Assembly: GCA_964425485.1 (NCBI GenBank) | Contig: CAYRML010000003.1 | Location: forward strand, 1-43,013 | DNA from: CAYRML01 sp964425485 | GTDB taxonomy: Bacteria; Bacillota; Dehalobacteriia; UBA4068 | Direction of reading: 5' to 3' | Length of the DNA stretch: 43,013 nt | Part shown: in pieces, positions 7,213 to 15,326 of the stretch | How positions within the stretch are numbered: position 1 is the stretch's first letter | Layout: each line of letters begins with the position of its first letter | Program-made: the position numbers and the translations under genes | The notes under the pieces: model-generated | What the model saw: only the letters and a program-made list of their open reading frames with translations | Told to the model about the DNA's origin: nothing | Databases searched by the model: none

Positions 7213-8364
7213 CTAAGATTTTACGATCAGCCTTTCCGGGCGACTGCCCAGGCGGCTGAAAATCTCGTTGGCGATAGTGCCCGCCTGCTCCGCCACATCG
7301 CAAGCCGTGATTTCCTCCTCACCGGAGCGGCCGATCAGCACAGCCTCGTCTCCCTGGTGGGCCTTCGGCACGGCGCTGAGATCAACCAACAGCTGATCCA
7401 TGCAGATGCGGCCGATGATGGGCAATCTTTTCCCCGCTATCAGCACCTGGCCCACACCATTGGAGAGCGCGCGCGGAACTCCGTCCGCATAGCCGATGGA
7501 GAGCACGGCAATCTTCATATCACAAGGGGCCACAAACTGCCTGCCATAACCAGCCACTTCGCCGGCCAGCAGCTCTTTGACCAGCATAATGCGGCTCTTG
7601 AGCGAGAGCATAGGCCGCAAGCCCACCGCATGCTTTTCGGTATCCTCTTTGCTGCTCAGCATACCGCAAAGAGCAATGCCCACGCGTGCATAATCGCATT
7701 TGAGCTGCGGGCAGGTGAAAATGCCATAACTGCTCTGGATATGCTGTTTGCCGTATGTAAAGCCCGCCGCCTTGATTTGGGCCAGCGTCTCATAGAAAGT
7801 TTTGATCTGCATCTTTGTATAAGATTCATCTTCCGGCAAACCGCTATCATCGGCGCACAGATGGGTATATATGCCCTCCACCTGTAAATTAGGGCGGCTA
7901 AACACCGTCAACAGCTGCGGCAGGTTCTGCCAGCGCTCGCCCAGGCGATGCATGCCGCTGTCCAGTTTGATATGTACCTTGAGCGGCTGGCCAAAGCGGG
8001 CCATAGCCTCGGCATGCTGCGCATCGACTACGGTAGGCATCAAATCATATTGCACCAGCAGCGGAAATTGTAAGGGATGGGTATAGCCGAGGATCAATAT
8101 CTCGCCCTCTATGCCTGCCCGGCGCAGCTCTACGCCCTCGTTGGCCGCTGCCACGCAAAAAGAGCGGATGCCGATACGGTTCAGCTCACGCGAAAGCAGC
8201 ACTGCCCCATGACCATAAGCATTGGCTTTGACCGCCGGCATGATACGGCAGCCGGCAGGCACAAGCCCCTGCAAAATCCGCACATTATGGCGCAGGGCCT
8301 CTAAATCAAGTTCTATCCAAGCCCTACCCGTTCTGGGGTCGGGCTCTTGTTTTATCTTTGTCAT
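7213..8364 (-). CDS. vanTr: Racemase half of a split VanT-like serine/alanine racemase (alanine racemase fold)
   Basis: This 383-residue PLP enzyme has catalytic Lys46 in PAVKANAYGHG, a GYGRQF segment carrying the second catalytic Tyr, and GRICMDQ. Near the C-terminus it reads TIANE: Asn366 stands where alanine racemases have Tyr in TINYE. From memory, VanT serine racemases also carry Asn there, and it helps them accept L-serine. The start ATG 8364 follows AGAGGAAAATTA and lies 41 bases inside the preceding acyltransferase-like gene. VanT normally fuses these two parts; vanL-type operons split them. It may still be the cell's ordinary alanine racemase, since no other is visible here. Confidence 0.75.
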   Translation of the reverse strand: MTKIKQEPDPRTGRAWIELDLEALRHNVRILQGLVPAGCRIMPAVKANAYGHGAVLLSRELNRIGIRSFCVAAANEGVELRRAGIEGEILILGYTHPLQFPLLVQYDLMPTVVDAQHAEAMARFGQPLKVHIKLDSGMHRLGERWQNLPQLLTVFSRPNLQVEGIYTHLCADDSGLPEDESYTKMQIKTFYETLAQIKAAGFTYGKQHIQSSYGIFTCPQLKCDYARVGIALCGMLSSKEDTEKHAVGLRPMLSLKSRIMLVKELLAGEVAGYGRQFVAPCDMKIAVLSIGYADGVPRALSNGVGQVLIAGKRLPIIGRICMDQLLVDLSAVPKAHQGDEAVLIGRSGEEEITACDVAEQAGTIANEIFSRLGSRPERLIVKS

Positions 8365-9394
8365 TAATTTTCCTCTTAACTTGTTCGCTAATTATGACAA
8401 TCACAACAGAAAACAACACGGAGAGCAGGCAGACCGCCATATAATGCAACAGACTATTCTCTATCAGCAGTTCTGCTGTACCGCTCAGCTTGGCGAAGCC
8501 GCGCACGGCGATGATGAATAGCGGATGCAATATATAAATCCACATGGTGACGGAGGCCATCCGTTTGGAGCCTTGGCTTTTGCCATTGAGCAAAAATTGA
8601 AATAAAAAGAACATAACGGGCAAAAGCAAAATATACATGCTGTCATGCCGCTGCCAACCCAAACGATATAAGGCCAGGCCTTCCGCCAGCATTACAGCCA
8701 GACAGATCAGGAACCAGACCAGGCTTTTCGCCGCCGGTAAGCGGTGCCTGGCGCGGGCCATATAGCCGCCCATAGCCAAAAAGATCGGGGCATAGAAAAT
8801 GCCGTTCCTGGTATATGAGGAGATATGGAAACCAGCCTCGTAGGCGGATTGCAGCCCCTCGGCATTTTGCAACAGCCCATAATAGCTGTCACCGAAGAGG
8901 CCGAGCGCATAGAGCGCAGCGCAAATAATCAGCAACGGTACCATCGACAGCCGCCGCGACAAAAGATAGACCAGCAGCGCGCCGATGATGGAAGCCGGGA
9001 AATACCACAGATGATAAAAAGTGCCGTCAAATATGATATTGCGCCAGATTTCCGCCGGCAAGCTAACTCCCTCATAATAGCCGGCATAAATACTGAATGG
9101 CAGATAGATGGCTGTAGCGATGGCATAGATGATGCCGGTTTTCCGTACAAAACGCCACAGGTTGCGGTGGCTCTTTTTTTCTCCGCCAAGATAGCCATGC
9201 AACAGAAAATAGCCCGTGGTCATGAAGAAAAAAGGCACAGCCACCCGACCAATGACTCGTGTGACGGCAAAATCCAGCTCCACACTCAACGAAGAAAGCG
9301 GTGCTGTATGGATAGCAACTATCAACAGCGCCGCCAGCAAACGGAAACGGTCTATACCGCCATAACGCTGCCCTTGCAGCAGGTTGGCTTCCAT
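8324..9394 (-). CDS. vanTm: Membrane half of a split VanT-like protein (acyltransferase-3 family)
   Basis: The protein has 356 residues from ATG 9392-9394, chosen because GGGAGGGATAAA precedes it; the longer frame to 9466 would run far into the upstream gene. About ten hydrophobic segments are visible. The opening GIDRFRLLAALLIVAIHTAPL-like stretch with His29 is typical of acyltransferase-3 proteins and of the VanT N-terminus. In VanT this domain is thought to help take up L-serine. Its 3' end overlaps the racemase gene by 41 bases in another frame. Alone it would be called an acyltransferase; gene order argues for VanT-m. Confidence 0.72.
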   Translation of the reverse strand: MEANLLQGQRYGGIDRFRLLAALLIVAIHTAPLSSLSVELDFAVTRVIGRVAVPFFFMTTGYFLLHGYLGGEKKSHRNLWRFVRKTGIIYAIATAIYLPFSIYAGYYEGVSLPAEIWRNIIFDGTFYHLWYFPASIIGALLVYLLSRRLSMVPLLIICAALYALGLFGDSYYGLLQNAEGLQSAYEAGFHISSYTRNGIFYAPIFLAMGGYMARARHRLPAAKSLVWFLICLAVMLAEGLALYRLGWQRHDSMYILLLPVMFFLFQFLLNGKSQGSKRMASVTMWIYILHPLFIIAVRGFAKLSGTAELLIENSLLHYMAVCLLSVLFSVVIVIISEQVKRKINDKDKTRARPQNG

Positions 9395-9423
9395 TTTATC
9401 CCTCCCAGTTTTATCCCTCCCAG
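9394..9423 (-). repeat. Tandem 15-bp duplication carrying stop codon and ribosome site
   Basis: CTGGGAGGGATAAAA (minus strand) occurs twice in direct tandem, at 9409-9423 and 9394-9408. The first copy contains the TAA stop of the carboxypeptidase gene; the second supplies the GGGAGGGATAAA ribosome site directly before the membrane-protein ATG. A slippage event apparently created the present spacing between the two genes. Confidence 0.85.
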
Positions 9424-10163
9424 AGAGTGATGATGAATCCGTCCATATTATTGCCGGACAGCTCATAACAGGATTCTTGGGGCAAAGTCAGAACGGTCTT
9501 TTCCCCCGCCGCCGGCACATAGCTGATCCGGGCCCGGCCTCCCTTATGCTCGAACAGCAAGGGCCGCTGCCTCTGCGGATGGGATTTTAGCAGCTCATGA
9601 TATTCTTCCAGCACCAGGCCTCTTTGCGCCATGATCTGGGCATGGGGCGCGCCTATGTAGCGGAAATGCCAGGGCTCATGACCGATGCTGGTGACGGCCT
9701 TTTTGCCCTCAGGATAGCGCTCGATAAAGCCCCATAGCACAGCCTCTTCGCGAAAAGCCTGACAGATGCCGTTATATGGAAATTCCGGACAAAGGAAATC
9801 AATATCGGGCTGATTGAGGGCTAGGTCGATGGCCAGGCCTGTCTGATGTTCGCTGCAATTGGGCAGCGCCACAAATTTTTCCGTGAACTCCCTGCCGTTT
9901 TGGGCCAGAGAATCCTCAAATATCTGGATCTGTTCCTGCTGGGAGCGCCAGCCGCTGACGGCGATGATTTGCTGCTCGGCGCCCACTTTTGCCAGAACTT
10001 GGCGTAAGACGGCCGCGCTTTTGGCCTCCATCAGCACCTGCGGATTTTTTTCGTCCACACTGACCAACTCAATATCGACTTTTTGCCGATAGGGAAATTG
10101 CGGATTGACCAGGATCAGGTCGCCTTCATATACATCTTCCAGCTTGAGGATGACATCTCTCAT
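9411..10163 (-). CDS. vanXY: VanXY-type D,D-dipeptidase / D,D-carboxypeptidase
   Basis: This 250-residue protein of the VanY/VanX (M15) peptidase family has S104-E-H106-QTGLAID113, W72-R73 and G-H-E163-P-W-H166-F-R-Y. His106, Asp113 and His166 are the predicted zinc ligands and Glu163 the catalytic base. No signal peptide or membrane anchor is present, unlike VanY, so it should act in the cytoplasm as VanXY enzymes do. There it would destroy D-Ala-D-Ala and trim D-Ala-ended precursors. A C-terminal extension (about 195-250) ends in SGNNMDGFI, also recalled from VanXY of vanG operons. Its ATG overlaps the ligase stop (ATGA). Confidence 0.82.
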   Translation of the reverse strand: MRDVILKLEDVYEGDLILVNPQFPYRQKVDIELVSVDEKNPQVLMEAKSAAVLRQVLAKVGAEQQIIAVSGWRSQQEQIQIFEDSLAQNGREFTEKFVALPNCSEHQTGLAIDLALNQPDIDFLCPEFPYNGICQAFREEAVLWGFIERYPEGKKAVTSIGHEPWHFRYIGAPHAQIMAQRGLVLEEYHELLKSHPQRQRPLLFEHKGGRARISYVPAAGEKTVLTLPQESCYELSGNNMDGFIITLWEG

Positions 10164-11209
10164 TTTTTCACCGCCATAGCGATAGCCGTATCGATAATCT
10201 GATCAAAACTGATACCTATGGCCTTAAACATGGTGGCATAACGGCTGTGAGCCGTGAAGCCCGGTATGGTGTTGACCTCGTTGAACACAATTTCGCCATT
10301 GGGTGTGAGGAACATATCCACGCGGGCAAAAATGCTGCAGCCCAGTGCCTTGTAGATAACTTTGGCGGCCTCCTTCAGCTCCGCGGCTTTGGCCGGGTCG
10401 ATGCGCGCCGGCACATGGATGTTGGAGGTGATGAGGTTATATTTTTCCTCGAAATCGAAGAAGCCCTCCGCCAGCTCAATTTCGTCCAGCTCGCCCACCT
10501 GCGGATCATCACAGCCCAGGACCGCGCAGCCGACTTCAAAGCCAGGGATATTCTCCTCGATGATGACCTCGTCATCATATTGGAAGGCCATATCGATGGC
10601 CGGAAGCAGCTCTTCCATATTCATGACCTTGGTCACGCCGTAAGAAGAACCGGCCTTGACCGGTTTGACGAATAGCGGATAACCATAGCTTTCGGCCGCG
10701 GCCACGGAAGTCGCCAGCTCCTGACCCTTTTTCAGTACAAAAGCTTGCGGCACGCGAATACCGGCCAGTTGGACCAGCTTATGCGCCCGATCTTTATCCA
10801 TGCACAAAGCCGAAGACAGCGTATTACAGCCCACAATGGGGATGCCAGCCAGCTCTAAAAGGCCCTGCAAAGTGCCGTCTTCACCATTTTTGCCATGCAA
10901 AATGGGCATGGCCGCATCCAGACGCTCCGTGCGCGGGCCATTAGGAGTGAATACGATCAGCCCCTGCAGGCGCCGGCTGGGTGAAATCACGGCTGGCAGG
11001 CAATCGAATTGATTATACCAGTTATCATTCACGATACTATCCAAATCGCCTGTATATTCATACCAATCCCCATATTTGGTGATGCCGATTAAAACCGGAT
11101 CATATTTGGCGGGATCCATATGGCTGATGACAGCATGAGCCGATTGCAGAGAAACCCCATATTCACTGGAACAACCGCCAAAAAAAACGGCAATTTTGAG
11201 CTTGCTCAA
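10160..11209 (-). CDS. vanG: D-alanine--D-serine-type ligase (VanG-like D-Ala-D-X ligase)
   Basis: The protein has 349 residues and starts at TTG 11207-11209, nine bases after AAGGAGG. It is an ATP-grasp D-Ala-D-X ligase: HGKNGEDG (105-112), KAGSSYG (185-191) and NEVNTIPGFT (310-319). The segment EIELAEGFFDFEEKYNL leads into the omega loop and closely resembles VanG as recalled. So does the opening FFGGCSSEYGVSLQSA. VanG-type ligases join D-Ala to D-Ser, lowering vancomycin affinity. It sits between vanW and vanXY, the vanG operon order. A housekeeping D-Ala-D-Ala ligase is the alternative; assay or phylogeny would decide. Confidence 0.8.
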   Translation of the reverse strand: MSKLKIAVFFGGCSSEYGVSLQSAHAVISHMDPAKYDPVLIGITKYGDWYEYTGDLDSIVNDNWYNQFDCLPAVISPSRRLQGLIVFTPNGPRTERLDAAMPILHGKNGEDGTLQGLLELAGIPIVGCNTLSSALCMDKDRAHKLVQLAGIRVPQAFVLKKGQELATSVAAAESYGYPLFVKPVKAGSSYGVTKVMNMEELLPAIDMAFQYDDEVIIEENIPGFEVGCAVLGCDDPQVGELDEIELAEGFFDFEEKYNLITSNIHVPARIDPAKAAELKEAAKVIYKALGCSIFARVDMFLTPNGEIVFNEVNTIPGFTAHSRYATMFKAIGISFDQIIDTAIAMAVKK

Positions 11210-11258
11210 ACGCTTCGACCTCCTTCTATTCTCCTATTCTTCTATCTCTCTATTCTTA

Positions 11259-12074
11259 CTAGCTGATGGGCGTACCTTCCGGCAGCTCGTATCCTATTTG
11301 GCATAAATTCTTATATAAAAGTTCCTCCGACAGCATTTTTCTGTCGGCTGTGGCCAACTGCTGCCGGTAGATGCTGTTTTCCTCGAAGATATTACCCTCC
11401 CTGCGAAAATAGCGCAGATCGCGGCCGACTATCTCATAGACATAGGGCAGATTTTCATCCGTCAGCAGGCTACCGATGATATACTGCTGGTCAAAATCAA
11501 GATGGATCTGAAAAGTCAGATCCGTATCATTTCTCACCTTCAGATCCAGCCAGCCCTCGGTGACGGTGGCATCCACGCCCTCCGGCTCCTCGCTGGGCGG
11601 CGGCGGAAAATCCTTAAGCGCATGAGTGTGCCGCTCCACCACCGATAAGGGCGAATGCAGGAAGACCCAAAACAGCAAATTGCTCATCTGGCACATGCCG
11701 CCGCCGGCCACGGTGACCAGCTGCCCGTCTTTGACGATAAGGCCTTCGCGATAGGGCTCGGTTTTATCGGCATGGCGCACAAAACGCCAAAAGGAAAAAG
11801 TCTCTCCCGGCCGGATCAAAACCTTATCCAGCGTGGCCGCGGCCAGCTTGAGGTTAAAGACCTTGTTTTCCTGATAAACCATATCAAAGCCTGTCTCATA
11901 ATTATATAGCAAACTTTTTGCCTCAAACAGCTTATAAGGTAAAAGCTCTTGGCCCTGGGTGCTGCTGTAGCGGTTGCCATCTTTGTCCATCTCGGCATAA
12001 AACCATATCAGCCGCTGTTTTTTCCGCAAAGGCAAAAGCCAAGGAAAAATTTGAGTTAATCTCTTTCTGGCCAT
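11259..12074 (-). CDS. vanW: VanW family protein
   Basis: The product has 271 residues from ATG 12074, with AAAGGA upstream. It shows the VanW-family core: GETFSFWRFV (about residues 89-98), YREGLIVKDGQ and GGGMCQMSNLLFWVFLHSPL (about 125-144), followed by ERHTH. The family occurs in vanB and vanG operons and widely in Bacillota; its biochemical role is unknown. A basic N-terminus lacks a clear membrane segment. It is the first gene of the leftward five-gene van-like operon, 49 bases before the ligase. No promoter with both good boxes was found in the gap at 12075-12308. Confidence 0.85.
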   Translation of the reverse strand: MARKRLTQIFPWLLPLRKKQRLIWFYAEMDKDGNRYSSTQGQELLPYKLFEAKSLLYNYETGFDMVYQENKVFNLKLAAATLDKVLIRPGETFSFWRFVRHADKTEPYREGLIVKDGQLVTVAGGGMCQMSNLLFWVFLHSPLSVVERHTHALKDFPPPPSEEPEGVDATVTEGWLDLKVRNDTDLTFQIHLDFDQQYIIGSLLTDENLPYVYEIVGRDLRYFRREGNIFEENSIYRQQLATADRKMLSEELLYKNLCQIGYELPEGTPIS

Positions 12075-12308
12075 GCTTCACTGTCCTTTGTTATAATTAT
12101 CCAAATTTTTTGTCTGATATTGTCTAAATAGCCACCTTGACTATTGTAAACAGTATATACTTTTGTCCACATAATTGCAAGTATCAGCCTGGGAAAATCG
12201 GGCCCCTTTTGCGCTGTGGCCACCGCCATAAAATACAATCCTTGGCTAACTTAATATCTTATTATAACCATATGATTTGCTCCAAGTAAAATTAAGGGAG
12301 GAGAAACC

Positions 12309-12737
12309 ATGAACCAACAAGAAGCTATGGATTTATTCCAACAAGGGTTTGATTGTTCCCAAGCCGTACTTATGGAATTTGCCGATGAATTGAATTTGGA
12401 TGACGAAACGGCAAAAAAAATCTCCGCCTGTTTTGGCGGCGGTATTTGGAACGGCCATGTCTGCGGCGCCGTGGCCGGCGCTATGATGGTAATCGGTATG
12501 AAATACGGCCATTCTCAAGCCGGTGATAAGGAAACTAAAGACCTGATGGTGCAAAAGATCAACGAGTTTATCACCGCCTTCGAGCAAAAGCATGGCTCCG
12601 TTGTCTGCAAAGATCTTTTGGGATATAAAATACCGGAAGATCTGGACACGATTATGGAAAAACAGCTTTTCTTCACGGAAGGCATGTGCCCGGCTTTCGT
12701 TTGTGATGCTATCGATATTTTACATGATATCCTGTAA
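12309..12737 (+). CDS. C_GCAxxG_C_C family redox-active protein
   Basis: This 142-residue cysteine-rich protein is preceded by AAGGGAGGAG. Cysteines occur in FDCSQAV, ISACFGG, HVCGAVAGAMMVIG, VVCKDLLG and EGMCPAFVCD. This order matches the small redox-active family named after its C-GCAxxG-C-C pattern, although the GCAxxG motif reads CGAVAG here. Family members are thought to be redox or metal-binding proteins in anaerobes; no reaction is established. It is divergent from vanW and monocistronic, ending before a good terminator. Confidence 0.8.
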   Translation: MNQQEAMDLFQQGFDCSQAVLMEFADELNLDDETAKKISACFGGGIWNGHVCGAVAGAMMVIGMKYGHSQAGDKETKDLMVQKINEFITAFEQKHGSVVCKDLLGYKIPEDLDTIMEKQLFFTEGMCPAFVCDAIDILHDIL

Positions 12738-12774
12738 ACTATGGCAAAAAGCCATCCTTAGGTGTGGTGTAATA

Positions 12775-12813
12775 AAGAAGGTCTGAAGAAAAAACCCTCA
12801 GACCTTCTTTTAT
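12775..12813 (+). terminator. Intrinsic terminator of the C_GCAxxG_C_C gene
   Basis: AAGAAGGTCTGA (12775-12786) pairs perfectly with TCAGACCTTCTT (12798-12809), followed by TTATAT. Confidence 0.85.
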
Positions 12814-13194
12814 ATTGGGCGCTCTTTAGGATATGCTTACATGATATTGGTACTGTTTAAAAGATAATCTGTACTGGTATTGTAAAAATCCGCCATTTTC
12901 GCTTGTGCTAAGTTTTATCTTGGCTTAAATTGCGAATATTTGGCTGAATTTTCTTTGAGGTGATTGCTATAGAATTATAGCAGAAATTCTGTCCAGGTTT
13001 CGGGAAAAAAAGAAATTACTATTATGTTTTCCGATTTGATAATAAAGGTAGCAGAAATTAAAGCGGAAAGTTATAAAGCCTTGCAAAAAATTAAGGCAAT
13101 CATAGAAAATAATTGTATATTTGCTTGAAGATTGGGAAGCGACGGCGGCAATAGACATGACTTTGCCCAATAAATGATACCACCCGGCCAAATA
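12814..13194. other. AT-rich gene-free stretch
   Basis: About 380 bases with clearly lower G+C than the flanking genes and no convincing gene. The only short frame with codon-like content is at 13024-13128 (ATG to TGA, 34 residues, rich in Lys and Ile, no clear ribosome site). Small inverted repeats (GCTATA/TATAGC around 12966-12981) are present. It could be a decayed gene or an acquired remnant; I cannot assign a function. Confidence 0.4.
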
Positions 13195-13244
13195 AAAAGG
13201 CAACCGAAAACAGAAATTATTCTCTTTCCGGTTGCCTTTTTATT
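13195..13244 (-). terminator. Terminator of the mreB-to-methyltransferase operon
   Basis: AAAAGGCAACCG (13195-13206) pairs with CGGTTGCCTTTT (13229-13240). On the minus strand the second arm runs straight into a T-rich tail. It lies about 30 bases after the methyltransferase stop and can also act rightward. Confidence 0.8.
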
Positions 13245-13273
13245 TTCTCTTAATTCTATCTTTTCACTTCAAT

Positions 13274-14146
13274 CTATCTTGTTAATTCAGCCAATGTGGC
13301 AATATGCTGGGGAGTTGTGCCGCAGCAGCCGCCTATCAGCTGGGCGCCGGCCGCCAGACAGGACTTGATGCCGGCGGCAAAATCGGCCGGCGTCATATTA
13401 TAGACGGCACTGCCGTCATCAAATACCGGTTTGCCGGCATTGGGCTGCACGATCAGCGGCAAGCCGGCCGGCTTCATAAACTCCACTATCTGCGCCATCT
13501 CCTCCGGTGATAAATCGCCGCAATTAGTGCCGACCACGTCGGCGCCAGCCGCGGCCGCTTTTTGCGCGCAATCGGCGGCGCTGTTGCCCATGACGGTGCG
13601 CCCGCCCTTTTTCACAGTGCTGAAAGTCAGCGACACGATAACCGGTAGCCCACACAAGTCTTTGCAAGCCTTGAGCGCCAAAAGCGCCTCGTTGAGATCG
13701 AAGACGGTTTCGATAATAAAGCCATCCACACCGGCCTCGTATAAACTGCGCGCCTGGCGCAAATAGGCCCGCTGAAAATCATCGGCCTGGCCCGTACCCA
13801 AAGGCGCCAGCATTTCGCCCGTGGGGCCGATATCGCCGAAGACATAGACACCTGTGCCGGCCGCCGCCTTTTTGGCAATCTCGGCGCCGGCTTGATTGGC
13901 CGCATCGATATCGATTTTAGCCGCGCCTTTTTTATTCATATAGATCTCGTTCAAGGTCAGGGTGTTAGTGATTATACAATCGGCGCCGGCCGCTATATAT
14001 TCCTCATGGACTTCCCGCACCTTGTCCGGATGCTGCAGATTGTTGACGGCGCCGGTCAAAGACAGGCCTTTGGCGGCCAGCAAACTGCCCATGCCGCCAT
14101 CAAAAATCATGATTTTGCCGCTTTTTAGATCCTCGGTAAATGTCAT
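13274..14146 (-). CDS. Homocysteine S-methyltransferase family protein (stand-alone MetH-type first domain)
   Basis: This 290-residue barrel protein starts at ATG 14146, after AGAGGTG. It has the opening IMIFDGGMGSLLAAKG, the zinc-ligand GTNCGD and the C-terminal GGCCGT, so all three zinc cysteines are present. The family moves a methyl group to homocysteine to make methionine; donors may be betaine, S-methylmethionine or a corrinoid/folate carrier. The length equals only the homocysteine domain of MetH, so a separate methyl-carrier partner may exist elsewhere. It is the last gene of the mre operon, 16 bases after rodA. Confidence 0.85.
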   Translation of the reverse strand: MTFTEDLKSGKIMIFDGGMGSLLAAKGLSLTGAVNNLQHPDKVREVHEEYIAAGADCIITNTLTLNEIYMNKKGAAKIDIDAANQAGAEIAKKAAAGTGVYVFGDIGPTGEMLAPLGTGQADDFQRAYLRQARSLYEAGVDGFIIETVFDLNEALLALKACKDLCGLPVIVSLTFSTVKKGGRTVMGNSAADCAQKAAAAGADVVGTNCGDLSPEEMAQIVEFMKPAGLPLIVQPNAGKPVFDDGSAVYNMTPADFAAGIKSCLAAGAQLIGGCCGTTPQHIATLAELTR

Positions 14147-14162
14147 ATCACACCTCTTTTTT

Positions 14163-15326
14163 CTAAAACAATTTTTCTTTGCTCCTCATATTAACACTCA
14201 AAATCAAGCCCAAGGCCGCCATATTGATGATCATGCCGCTGCCGCCATAGCTCAAAAGAGGCAAAGGCAGCCCTGTAACAGGCATGATGCCGATGGTCAT
14301 ACCCACATTGACGAAGACCTGGAAGGCAAACATGGCCACCACCCCTGTCACCATAACCGTACCTAAAAGGTTTTTGGCCCGCTGGGCGATGCCGATTGCA
14401 CGCATGAGCAGGCCCAGATATAGCAGCAGCACACCCAAGGCCCCTAAAAAGCCGAATTCTTCTCCTACCACGGAGAAAATAAAATCCGTATGATGCTCCG
14501 GCAGAAAATTACCCTGCACCTGCGTGCCATTGCCGAAGCCTTTGCCCAATAGGCCGCCGGAGCCGATGGCCACCTCCGACTGGATCATATGATAGCCACT
14601 ATCCAGCGGATCCATATAAGGGTTGATAAAAATTATCAACCTGGTCAGCTGATAGGCCTTCAGCGGCAAAAATGACGGCGCTTCCTCCAATTTGCTCTGA
14701 TAGCCATCCGTATAAAAATAGAGAATGCCAAAGATCATGATTATGAGAATAGCGATGATCAGGACGATCGCGATTATGACCTTTTTGGGCACACCGCCCA
14801 CCACGGCCATGGCCAAAGCTATGGCTATGAAAACCAGGGAGGTACCCAGATCCGGCTCGATCAGGATGAGAAAAACCGGCAACAACACCAAAACAGAGCA
14901 AACGATAAGATTCCGAGGCCGGTTTAGCTTGCCTTTTTTCTTGGCCAAAAAACAGCCGAAAACCACGATCAAAGCCAGCTTGGCCAGCTCCGAAGGCTGA
15001 AGATCCATGAATCCCAAATCGAACCAACGATGTGCATTCTTTTGCTCCGGAGCAAACAAGACTGCCACCAATAAAAGGATGACAAAGATATAGATAAGAG
15101 CATCAATCTTCTTGAATTTTTCATAATTGAATAAGGCCACCAAGAAAAAAATGACAGAGCCCACACCTATCCACAACAGTTGTTTCTTGACATAAAAAAG
15201 AGGATTCCCATCCACAATATTGGCTGAAGCGCTGCTGAGGATGATAAGATTTATGGCTAAGGTGGAAAAAATCAAAGCCACAAATAACCAATCTACATTT
15301 TTAAAAAGTTTGACATTATCGAACAT
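14163..15326 (-). CDS. rodA: Rod-shape SEDS glycosyltransferase RodA
   Basis: The protein has 387 residues and about ten membrane segments. It belongs to the SEDS family of peptidoglycan polymerases that work with a class B PBP. Family motifs are visible: WFDLGFMDLQPSELAKLALI, LIEPDLGTSLVF, the loop GSGGLLGKGFGNGTQ with FLPEHHTDFIFSVVGEE, and PLPLLSYGGSGM at the end. The ATG 15326 directly follows the last of three direct repeats that each carry a weak AAGGATAAC site. It lies next to the PBP2 gene in the mreBCD operon, which favours RodA over FtsW. Confidence 0.93.
   Translation of the reverse strand: MFDNVKLFKNVDWLFVALIFSTLAINLIILSSASANIVDGNPLFYVKKQLLWIGVGSVIFFLVALFNYEKFKKIDALIYIFVILLLVAVLFAPEQKNAHRWFDLGFMDLQPSELAKLALIVVFGCFLAKKKGKLNRPRNLIVCSVLVLLPVFLILIEPDLGTSLVFIAIALAMAVVGGVPKKVIIAIVLIIAILIIMIFGILYFYTDGYQSKLEEAPSFLPLKAYQLTRLIIFINPYMDPLDSGYHMIQSEVAIGSGGLLGKGFGNGTQVQGNFLPEHHTDFIFSVVGEEFGFLGALGVLLLYLGLLMRAIGIAQRAKNLLGTVMVTGVVAMFAFQVFVNVGMTIGIMPVTGLPLPLLSYGGSGMIINMAALGLILSVNMRSKEKLF

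Noticed and set aside
13024..13128. 34-codon frame in the AT-rich gap
   Set aside because: There is no Shine-Dalgarno, no recognisable family and no promoter; kept only as a note in the gap description.
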